DNA from: an uncultured beta proteobacterium
GTDB lineage: Bacteria; Pseudomonadota; Gammaproteobacteria; Burkholderiales; Burkholderiaceae_C
Assembly (NCBI GenBank): GCA_903927495.1
Contig: CAIYNH010000056.1
Span: forward strand, 1 to 13,700
Length of the DNA: 13,700 nucleotides
Reading direction: 5' to 3'
The notes below the pieces were generated by a model. It did not search any database. It had not been told where the DNA came from and saw only the letters and a program-made list of their open reading frames with translations. A program made the position numbers and the translations under genes. This document shows, piece by piece, positions 8,331-13,700 of the stretch (positions within the stretch are counted from its first letter, which is position 1; every line of letters begins with the position of its first letter).

Positions 8331-9592
8331 AAACGGCAACTGGGCGCCGCATGAGCCTGTTGGGCTGGCTGGGTCGCGCCAAAGCGCAGCCGGGTGACCT
8401 GTTGCCGGTGCGGCTGGGAGCTACCCGTTTGTCGTCCACCGGTGCCGCACCCACACAAGCGCAAGGCTTTGATCAACCCCTGGTGTGGGTCACGGTGGCG
8501 CTGATGTTGTGGGGGCTGGTGATGGTTTATTCGGCCTCCATCGCCATGCCTGAGAATCCGCGCTTTGCTAAATACACCCACAACTATTTTCTGGTGCGCC
8601 ACGCGCTTTGGCTGGTGATCGCCTTTATTACCGCGCTGCTGGCCTACCAGGTACCGATTTCTGTCTGGGAGAAGTCGGCGCGCCCGTTGTTTGTGCTGTC
8701 GCTGCTGCTGCTGCTGGCCGTCTTGATCCCCCATGTGGGCAAGGTGGTGTATGGCGCACGACGCTGGATTGGTCTGGGGCCCTTGAGCTTTCAACCCTCC
8801 GAACTGGCCAAGTTCACGGTGCTGTTGTATGCCTCGGACTATATGGTACGAAAAATGGACGACAAAGAGCGTTTTTTCCGCGCGGTCTGGCCCATGGGCG
8901 CAGCGGTGGCGGTGATTGGCGTGCTGCTTTTGGCCGAACCCGACATGGGTGCCTTCATGGTGATCGCCGTGATTGCCATGGGCATCCTGTTTTTGGGCGG
9001 TGTCAATGCCCGCATGTTCTTTTTGATCGCCACCGTGCTGATAGTGGCGTTCAGCTTGATGATTGCGTCTAGCGAGTGGCGCCGGGAACGCATTTTTGCC
9101 TACCTGGATCCGTGGAGCGAAAAGAACGCACTGGCCAAGGGCTACCAACTCACGCACTCCCTGATCGCCATCGGTCGCGGCGAAATTTTTGGTGTCGGTT
9201 TGGGCGGCAGTGTGGAAAAGCTCAACTGGCTGCCTGAAGCGCACACCGATTTTTTGTTGGCCGTGATCGGCGAAGAATTTGGCCTGATCGGCGTGGTACT
9301 GGTAATCGGCCTGTTTTTTTGGATCGTGCGCCGGATGATGCACATTGGCCGCCAGGCGATCGCCCTGGAGCGCGTTTTCGCCGGTCTGGTGGCACAAGGG
9401 GTGGCCATCTGGATGGGTTTTCAGGCCTTCATCAATATGGGGGTGAACCTGGGCGCGCTGCCCACCAAAGGTTTGACCCTGCCATTGATGAGCTACGGCG
9501 GCTCCGCCATTTTGATCAATCTGGCGGCCATTGCCGTGGTCCTAAAAATTGACCAAGAGAACCGCACCTTGATGCAAGGGGGGCGAATATGA
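8327..9592 (+). CDS. ftsW: Septal peptidoglycan polymerase FtsW (SEDS family)
   Basis: Encodes 421 residues with GTG as start, an integral inner-membrane glycosyltransferase that polymerises lipid II at the septum together with FtsI. A cytoplasmic N-terminal tail of about 48 residues, rich in Arg, Gly and Pro, precedes about ten membrane segments. SEDS landmarks are seen: [34 protein letters not shown], the large periplasmic loop with LPEAHTDF (Asp308, corresponding by alignment from memory to the essential Asp297 of E. coli FtsW), and the terminal [13 protein letters not shown]. The GTG choice rests on the ribosome binding site at 8315-8319 and the 4-nt overlap with murD. The ATG at 8351 would remove only eight residues of the tail. 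The stop overlaps murG (ATGA, 9589-9592). Confidence 0.96.
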   Translation: MKTATGRRMSLLGWLGRAKAQPGDLLPVRLGATRLSSTGAAPTQAQGFDQPLVWVTVALMLWGLVMVYSASIAMPENPRFAKYTHNYFLVRHALWLVIAFITALLAYQVPISVWEKSARPLFVLSLLLLLAVLIPHVGKVVYGARRWIGLGPLSFQPSELAKFTVLLYASDYMVRKMDDKERFFRAVWPMGAAVAVIGVLLLAEPDMGAFMVIAVIAMGILFLGGVNARMFFLIATVLIVAFSLMIASSEWRRERIFAYLDPWSEKNALAKGYQLTHSLIAIGRGEIFGVGLGGSVEKLNWLPEAHTDFLLAVIGEEFGLIGVVLVIGLFFWIVRRMMHIGRQAIALERVFAGLVAQGVAIWMGFQAFINMGVNLGALPTKGLTLPLMSYGGSAILINLAAIAVVLKIDQENRTLMQGGRI

Positions 9593-10674
9593 GCACGCCG
9601 AAAGGTAAATGTGCACTGGTCATGGCCGGCGGAACGGGTGGGCATATCTTCCCAGGTCTGGCGCTCGCCCATGCTCTGCGCGAGCGCGGCTGGCGGGTGC
9701 ATTGGCTTGGCGGTTCGGGCGACAAGCAAGCTAGCATGGAAAGCCAACTGGTGCCACCACAAGGGTTTGCGTTTGAGGGTATCGACTTCGGCGGGCTGCG
9801 TGGCAAGGGTCTGCTTACCATGGCACTGCTGCCGTTGCGCCTACTGCGGGCCTTCTGGCAAAGCATTGTGGTGCTGCGCCGGGTCAAACCTGACGTGGTT
9901 TTGGGCCTGGGTGGGTACATCACTTTTCCCGCCGGGCTGATGGCGGTGCTGTTGGGTAAACCCCTGGTGCTGCATGAGCAAAACTCAGTGGCGGGGCTGG
10001 CCAACAAGGTCTTGGCGCAAGTCGCCGATCGGGTGTTTACTGCGTTCCCCCTGGTCATCAAGGGGGCCAAGTGGGTGGGCAACCCGCTGCGCTCGGCATT
10101 TTTGAACGTGCCAGATCCGGGGCAGCGTTTTGCGGGTCGCACTGGCCCGCTCAAGGTGTTGGTGGTCGGTGGCAGTTTGGGGGCCAAAGCCTTGAACGAA
10201 ATCGTCCCGCAAGCGCTGGCCCGGCTACCGGCTGAGCAGCGCCCGCAGGTGATACACCAAAGCGGTGCCAAACAGCTTGAATCCTTGCGCGCCAACTACG
10301 CGGCCGCCGGTGTAGCTGCGCAACTCACGCCCTTTATCGAAGACACCGCACAAGCCTTTGCCGATGCCGACCTGATTATTTGTCGCGCCGGGGCCAGCAC
10401 CGTCACCGAGATTGCCGCCGTGGGTGCGGCCGCGCTGTTTGTGCCATTCCCATTTGCCGTGGATGACCACCAGACCAGCAACGCCCGCTTTCTGGTTGAC
10501 CAGGGCGCTGGCTGGCTGATTCAGCAAAACCGACTGGGCCCTGAGGAGTTGGCCGGAATGCTACAAAACACAGAGCGTACTACGCTGATGAATAAAGCGC
10601 TAGAGGCAAAATTGTTGCAAAAACTGGATGCCTCTGACTGCATCGTGGCGGCTTGCGAGGAGCTTTGCCAATGA
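9589..10674 (+). CDS. murG: UDP-N-acetylglucosamine--lipid I GlcNAc transferase MurG
   Basis: Encodes 361 residues, a peripheral GT-B glycosyltransferase on the cytoplasmic membrane face that turns lipid I into lipid II. Seen: the glycine loop GGTGGH at 14-19, HEQN at 129-132, the second-domain loop [11 protein letters not shown], and the donor-binding region [20 protein letters not shown] with DDHQTSNA. The length is normal for the family (E. coli 355). The ATG at 9589 overlaps the ftsW stop and follows AAGGGGGG at 9576-9583, 5 nt upstream. The last 40 codons are unusually AT-rich and carry a repeat-like patch (10559-10607), yet the end of the protein ([10 protein letters not shown]) still fits the family. 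Its stop lies in an ATGA that also opens a 12-codon ORF, and the next true gene, murC, begins 31 nt later. Confidence 0.97.
   Translation: MSTPKGKCALVMAGGTGGHIFPGLALAHALRERGWRVHWLGGSGDKQASMESQLVPPQGFAFEGIDFGGLRGKGLLTMALLPLRLLRAFWQSIVVLRRVKPDVVLGLGGYITFPAGLMAVLLGKPLVLHEQNSVAGLANKVLAQVADRVFTAFPLVIKGAKWVGNPLRSAFLNVPDPGQRFAGRTGPLKVLVVGGSLGAKALNEIVPQALARLPAEQRPQVIHQSGAKQLESLRANYAAAGVAAQLTPFIEDTAQAFADADLIICRAGASTVTEIAAVGAAALFVPFPFAVDDHQTSNARFLVDQGAGWLIQQNRLGPEELAGMLQNTERTTLMNKALEAKLLQKLDASDCIVAACEELCQ
10559..10607 (+). repeat. Candidate dispersed-repeat copy D inside murG 3' end
   Basis: This 49-nt patch runs from TGCTACAAAA to AAGCGCTAGAGGC (last block at 10595-10607). It has the same length as copy C in murD. 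Its first 27 bases match copy E in murC at 20 positions without gaps. The terminal AAGCGCTAGAGGC block is what I remember from a common Comamonadaceae intergenic repeat. It encodes MurG residues 324-340 ([15 protein letters not shown]), a region of low conservation in the family. It is the best copy in the window. Confidence 0.5.
10657..10662 (+). promoter_or_regulatory. Shine-Dalgarno now serving the murG-murC mini-ORF
   Basis: GAGGAG lies 8 nt before the ATG at 10671. The murC ATG at 10706 has no Shine-Dalgarno of its own in the 31-nt spacer. If the 35 nt at 10671-10705 are removed, this same site sits 8 nt before the murC start, so it was probably the original murC ribosome binding site. 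Confidence 0.65.
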
Positions 10675-10705
10675 AAATTAATTCGACTCTGACCCCCATT
10701 ATTTT
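10671..10705 (+). repeat. 35-nt AT-rich insertion between murG and murC
   Basis: About 31% GC (11 of 35) in a GC-rich operon. The same hexamer ATGAAA stands at 10671-10676 and again right after the segment at 10706-10711, as expected for an insertion with a short target duplication or for slippage. Removing the segment leaves the murG stop unchanged and restores an ATGA overlap with murC like those at the other junctions. The core TTCGACTCTGACCCCC recalls, from memory, the GGGGTCAGAGTCGAA motif scattered in proteobacterial genomes near REP-associated transposases. That identity is unverified. Confidence 0.5.
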
Positions 10706-10709
10706 ATGA
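10671..10709 (+). CDS. Candidate 12-codon mini-ORF coupling murG to murC
   Basis: ATG to TGA encodes [12 protein letters not shown]. The start overlaps the murG stop (ATGA, 10671-10674), the stop overlaps the murC start (ATGA, 10706-10709), and GAGGAG at 10657-10662 is ideally placed 8 nt upstream. The peptide itself has no recognisable family, and its sequence is that of the AT-rich insertion, so any function is likely to lie in the act of translation: carrying ribosomes from murG to murC. Whether it is really translated cannot be seen from the sequence. It may simply be a by-product of the insertion. Confidence 0.35.
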   Translation: MKINSTLTPIIL

Positions 10710-12148
10710 AACACGCCATCAAACATATCCACTTTGTCGGCATTGGCGGCGTTGGCATGTCAGGCATAGCCGAGGTCTTGTTTAACCTTGGTTACACCAT
10801 CTCGGGCTCGGATCAGTCGGATAGCGCCACGCTGCAACGCTTGCAGACCTTGGGCATTCAGACCTTCATCGGCCACGCGCCAGGCCATGTCAGCACGGCC
10901 GACGCGGTGGTGACTTCCACCGCCGTGCATGGAAACAACCCCGAGGTGTTGGCCGCGCGTGACAAACGCATTCCGGTGGTGCCGCGCGCGCTCATGCTGG
11001 CTGAGTTGATGCGTCTGAAAACCGGCATTGCGATTGCCGGAACGCACGGCAAAACCACCACCACCAGCCTGGTGGCGAGTGTGCTGGCCGAAGCCGGGTT
11101 AGACCCCACTTTCGTGATTGGTGGCCGCTTGAACAGCGCCGGCACCAACGCCCGCCTGGGCCAGGGCGATTACATCGTGGTGGAGGCCGACGAGTCTGAT
11201 GCCTCGTTCTTGAACCTGTTGCCAATAATGGCGGTGGTGACCAACATCGATGCCGATCACATGGAAACCTACGGGCACGATTTTGAGCGCCTGAAAAAAG
11301 CCTTTGTTGACTTTTTGCACCGCATGCCGTTTTATGGAACGGCAATTTTGTGCACCGATGATCCGGCGGTGCGTTCGATCGTGCAGCAGGTCACTTGCCC
11401 CATCACCAGCTACGGCTTTGATACCGACTCACAGGTGCGGGCGGTGAATGTGCGGGCCGAGCAGGGTCAGATGTTTTTTACGGTGCAACGGCGCAACGGG
11501 GTGGTGTTGCCCGATCTGGAGGTGGTGCTGAATTTGCCGGGTCGCCACAATGTGCTCAACGCGCTCTCAGCGATTGCGGTGGCGGTGGAGCTGGGTGTTG
11601 CTGATGACGCTATCGTGCGTGCGCTGGCCAACTTCAAAGGCGTGGGCCGACGCTTTCAGCGCTATGGCGACCCAGCACTTCGCGCCGCCAATGGTGGTGG
11701 CAATATCACGCTGATCGACGACTACGGTCATCACCCGGTAGAAATGGCCGCCACACTGGCCGCAGCGCGCGGCGCATTTCCAGGACGCCGGTTGTTGCTG
11801 GCCTTCCAGCCGCACCGCTATACCCGGACCCGCGACTGTTTTGACGATTTCGTCAAGGTCATGGCTTCAGCCGATGCGGTGCTGCTGGCCGAGGTCTATG
11901 CCGCTGGTGAAGCGCCGATTGTGGCTGCCAATGGTCGCAGTCTGGCGCGCGCCCTGCGTGTGGCGGGGCGCATTGAGCCGGTCTTTGTTGACGACATTGC
12001 CGCCATGCCGCAGGCCATCATTGACAACGTCAGCGCTGGCGACGTGGTCCTGTGCATGGGCGCTGGCACTATCGGCGCGGTCTGTGCCAGGGTTTTGGAA
12101 TTGCTACAAAAGTCGGAGCTGTCCACGCAAGAGGGATGCGCGTTATGA
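10706..12148 (+). CDS. murC: UDP-N-acetylmuramate--L-alanine ligase MurC
   Basis: Encodes 480 residues, a cytoplasmic Mur ligase that starts the stem peptide by adding L-alanine to UDP-MurNAc. Seen: the nucleotide-sugar loop GIGGVGMSG at 12-20, the ATP loop [10 protein letters not shown] at 111-120, EADESDASF from Glu160, [11 protein letters not shown], and the C-terminal [10 protein letters not shown] and [10 protein letters not shown] motifs. The length fits the family (E. coli 491). The ATG at 10706 puts the glycine loop at the normal place, but it has no Shine-Dalgarno and follows the only intergenic gap in the window, so initiation may depend on ribosomes arriving from murG or the mini-ORF. 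The last 15 residues ([13 protein letters not shown]) form an unconserved tail that overlaps a repeat-like patch. The stop overlaps ddl (ATGA, 12145-12148). Confidence 0.97.
   Translation: MKHAIKHIHFVGIGGVGMSGIAEVLFNLGYTISGSDQSDSATLQRLQTLGIQTFIGHAPGHVSTADAVVTSTAVHGNNPEVLAARDKRIPVVPRALMLAELMRLKTGIAIAGTHGKTTTTSLVASVLAEAGLDPTFVIGGRLNSAGTNARLGQGDYIVVEADESDASFLNLLPIMAVVTNIDADHMETYGHDFERLKKAFVDFLHRMPFYGTAILCTDDPAVRSIVQQVTCPITSYGFDTDSQVRAVNVRAEQGQMFFTVQRRNGVVLPDLEVVLNLPGRHNVLNALSAIAVAVELGVADDAIVRALANFKGVGRRFQRYGDPALRAANGGGNITLIDDYGHHPVEMAATLAAARGAFPGRRLLLAFQPHRYTRTRDCFDDFVKVMASADAVLLAEVYAAGEAPIVAANGRSLARALRVAGRIEPVFVDDIAAMPQAIIDNVSAGDVVLCMGAGTIGAVCARVLELLQKSELSTQEGCAL
12102..12128 (+). repeat. Candidate dispersed-repeat copy E at murC 3' end
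   Basis: This 27-nt patch starts TGCTACAAAA and ends CCACGC. It matches copy D at 20 of 27 and copy C at 16 of 27 positions without gaps. It encodes the unconserved tail of MurC (about residues 466-474) and sits just before the ddl ribosome binding site. Only the left half of the 49-nt unit is recognisable; the right half (AAGCGCTAGAGGC-like) is absent. Confidence 0.45.
12131..12135 (+). promoter_or_regulatory. Ribosome binding site of ddl
   Basis: GAGGG ends 9 nt before the ATG at 12145. It directly touches the in-frame ATG at 12136 and so cannot serve it. This favours 12145 as the ddl start, with an ATGA overlap with murC. Confidence 0.65.
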
Positions 12149-13095
12149 GGCTATTTAATATTAATTCTGAGAAAGTTGCCGTACTCATGGGGGGCACCTC
12201 GGCGGAGCGCGAGGTGTCGCTGATGTCGGGCAGCGGTGTGCTGCAGGCACTGCAAAGCCAGGGTGTCAATGCGCAGGCCTTTGACCCGGCCGAACACGAT
12301 TTGGGTGAGCTCAAAAGCCAGGGTTTCACCCGCTGCTTTATTGCCCTGCATGGTCGCTATGGTGAAGACGGCACGGTTCAGGGTGCGCTTGAGTTGTTGG
12401 GCATTCCTTACACCGGCCCGGGTGTCATGGCCTCCAGCATTGCCATCGACAAAATCATGACCAAGCACATCTGGCGGGCCGACGGACTGCCCACCCCGGC
12501 CTGGAAAAAGGTCGACAGTGCTGCGGCTGTCCGCGCTGCGTTAGCCGAACTGGGAAGCCCAATGATTGTTAAGCCGGCGCGCGAAGGCTCCACCATCGGA
12601 CTCACCAAAGTCACCGAGGAAAATCAATGCGATGCCGCTTTTGCGCTGGCTGCCCGATTGGATGATGAGGTGCTGTGTGAACAATTCATCGCCGGCGACG
12701 AAGTCACGATTGCGGTGCTGGGCAGTGGCACAGAAACGCAGGTGTTACCCGTGATCCGGATCGTCGCTCCAGACGGCAACTACGATTACCAAAACAAGTA
12801 CTTCACCAATACCACTCAATATCTGGTGCCCTGCGGCTTGCCGCAGGGCGAAGAGGCGCATATTCAGCAATTGGTACTCGATGCCTACAAAAGCCTGGGC
12901 TGCCGGGGCTGGGCCCGGGCTGACGTGATGATCGACGCGGCCACCCGCAAGCCTTACCTGCTCGAGATCAATACCAGTCCGGGTATGACAAGCCATTCGC
13001 TGGTGCCAATGTCGGCCAAGGCAGCCGGCATCAGCTACCCTGAGCTGTGCCTGCAGGTGCTGTGCAGCGCCACCCGGGACTACGCCGCCCCATGA
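12145..13095 (+). CDS. ddl: D-alanine--D-alanine ligase
   Basis: Encodes 316 residues, an ATP-grasp enzyme that makes the D-Ala-D-Ala dipeptide used by the MurF domain. Seen: [11 protein letters not shown] at 16-26, [20 protein letters not shown] in the ATP-grasp fold, the omega-loop with Lys218-Tyr219 (YQNKYFT; Tyr is the residue of D-Ala-D-Ala, not D-Ala-D-lactate, ligases), [15 protein letters not shown] near the end. The length matches DdlB (306 in E. coli). The frame is open far upstream into murC, but the starts at 12052 and 12136 add non-family residues. The ATG at 12145 has a ribosome binding site and the usual ATGA overlap. The first ten codons are notably AT-rich (LFNINSEK). The stop overlaps the ftsQ start by 4 nt (13092-13095). 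Confidence 0.95.
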   Translation: MRLFNINSEKVAVLMGGTSAEREVSLMSGSGVLQALQSQGVNAQAFDPAEHDLGELKSQGFTRCFIALHGRYGEDGTVQGALELLGIPYTGPGVMASSIAIDKIMTKHIWRADGLPTPAWKKVDSAAAVRAALAELGSPMIVKPAREGSTIGLTKVTEENQCDAAFALAARLDDEVLCEQFIAGDEVTIAVLGSGTETQVLPVIRIVAPDGNYDYQNKYFTNTTQYLVPCGLPQGEEAHIQQLVLDAYKSLGCRGWARADVMIDAATRKPYLLEINTSPGMTSHSLVPMSAKAAGISYPELCLQVLCSATRDYAAP

Positions 13096-13700
13096 AAATC
13101 CGCACGCCCCTGCCAGTGGATGTGAAACTCATGAACTGGGCTGGCACTGCCTTGTTTGCAGTGCTGGCACTGCTGGTGCTGAGCAGCGTCCTGAGCTGGG
13201 CCAAGCAACTGCCCCTATTTGAGATTCGCGGCATGACGGTCACGGGCGATGTCTCCCACTACAACGCCATCACCTTGCGCGCCAATGTGGTACCGCGCTT
13301 GCAGGGCACAATTTTCACGCTCGATATGAACACCACACGCAAGGCTTTTGAGACCGTGCCCTGGGTCCGTCAAGCCATTGTGCGGCGCGACTTCCCGAAC
13401 CGTTTGAAAGTCCAGTTGCAAGAACACCGGGCCGTGGCGTATTGGGGCGTAGAGGGCGACACGCGCCTGGTGAACAGCTTTGGTGAAGTGTTTGAAGCCA
13501 ATCTGGGCGAGGTCGAACAGGACGACTTGCCGCGACTGAATGGGCCCGATGGACAGTCGGCCCAGGTGCTGGCCACGTACCAGACCCTGCAAAAACTGCT
13601 GACACCCAAGAACCTGGTGCTGGCGCAGCTTGAACTCACCCCCCGTGGCGGTTGGCGCGGGCAGTTCGACGCTGGCACCGAATTGGAACTCGGTGGTGGC
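13092..13700 (+). CDS. ftsQ: Cell division protein FtsQ, 5' part
   Basis: Partial gene: 203 residues from the ATG at 13092 with the frame still open at the window end. FtsQ is a bitopic inner-membrane protein that links FtsA/FtsK-dependent early assembly to FtsB-FtsL. Visible are a short cytoplasmic tail, one membrane segment at about residues 15-36 ([19 protein letters not shown]), then a POTRA domain from about residue 42 ([19 protein letters not shown]) with the [19 protein letters not shown] motif, and the start of the beta domain ([21 protein letters not shown]). The start overlaps the ddl stop (ATGA) and has no strong Shine-Dalgarno, which suggests coupling to ddl. ftsA and ftsZ would be expected next, outside the window. 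Confidence 0.95.
   Translation, partial: MKIRTPLPVDVKLMNWAGTALFAVLALLVLSSVLSWAKQLPLFEIRGMTVTGDVSHYNAITLRANVVPRLQGTIFTLDMNTTRKAFETVPWVRQAIVRRDFPNRLKVQLQEHRAVAYWGVEGDTRLVNSFGEVFEANLGEVEQDDLPRLNGPDGQSAQVLATYQTLQKLLTPKNLVLAQLELTPRGGWRGQFDAGTELELGGG

Noticed and set aside
8246..9397. Antisense open frame (383 codons) opposite ftsW
   Set aside because: His/Gln-rich translation typical of the complement of a membrane-protein gene; no motif and no independent start signal.
12052..12144. Upstream starts for ddl (12052 or 12136)
   Set aside because: 12052 lies deep in murC in another frame, and 12136 touches the GAGGG directly; 12145 has proper spacing and the ATGA overlap seen elsewhere in the operon.
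13000..13095. Internal promoter for ftsQ within ddl, as known in E. coli
   Set aside because: I could not find a convincing pair of -35 and -10 boxes; the region is GC-rich coding sequence.

Overview
The window is one continuous stretch of the division and cell wall (dcw) cluster of a Gram-negative bacterium. All eleven genes lie on the + strand, in the order rsmH (3' part), ftsL, ftsI, murE-murF (one fused gene), mraY, murD, ftsW, murG, murC, ddl, ftsQ (5' part). The GC-rich coding bias, the MurE-MurF fusion, the long MurD and the style of the dispersed repeats point to a betaproteobacterium of the Burkholderiales, most likely a Comamonadaceae member of the Rhodoferax/Polaromonas type. The family-level placement is inference from memory, not from a search.

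Layout: 2-514 encodes the end of the 16S rRNA methyltransferase RsmH. 511-2576 encodes the divisome proteins FtsL and FtsI (PBP3). 2576-8330 encodes the meso-DAP and D-Ala-D-Ala adding enzymes as one 1005-residue polypeptide, then MraY (lipid I) and MurD. 8327-10674 encodes FtsW (SEDS glycan polymerase) and MurG (lipid II). 10706-13095 encodes MurC and D-Ala-D-Ala ligase. 13092 to the end is the start of FtsQ. Together these genes make UDP-MurNAc-pentapeptide in the cytoplasm (MurC, MurD, MurE-F, Ddl), load it on the lipid carrier (MraY, MurG) and polymerise and cross-link it at the septum (FtsW, FtsI, with FtsL and FtsQ as regulators).

The operon is very tight. Neighbours overlap by 4 nt (ATGA or GTGA) at six junctions, by 1 nt at ftsI/murE-F and by 7 nt at murE-F/mraY, and mraY and murD are 2 nt apart. 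I see no promoter, terminator, RNA gene, CRISPR array or intact mobile element. The one real gap is murG-murC (31 nt). It looks like a 35-nt AT-rich insertion flanked by ATGAAA direct repeats. The insertion separated murC from its ancestral Shine-Dalgarno sequence and created a 12-codon mini-ORF that overlaps both genes by ATGA.

The second unexplained layer is a set of AT-richer patches inside coding sequence (murE, murF, murD, murG and the end of murC). They share short blocks with each other, and in my memory they resemble a short dispersed repeat of Comamonadaceae genomes. The murD and murG copies have the same 49-nt length, with both ends conserved. These copies appear to be translated as part of essential enzymes. 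No novel defence or biosynthetic system is visible; the window is otherwise ordinary core genome.
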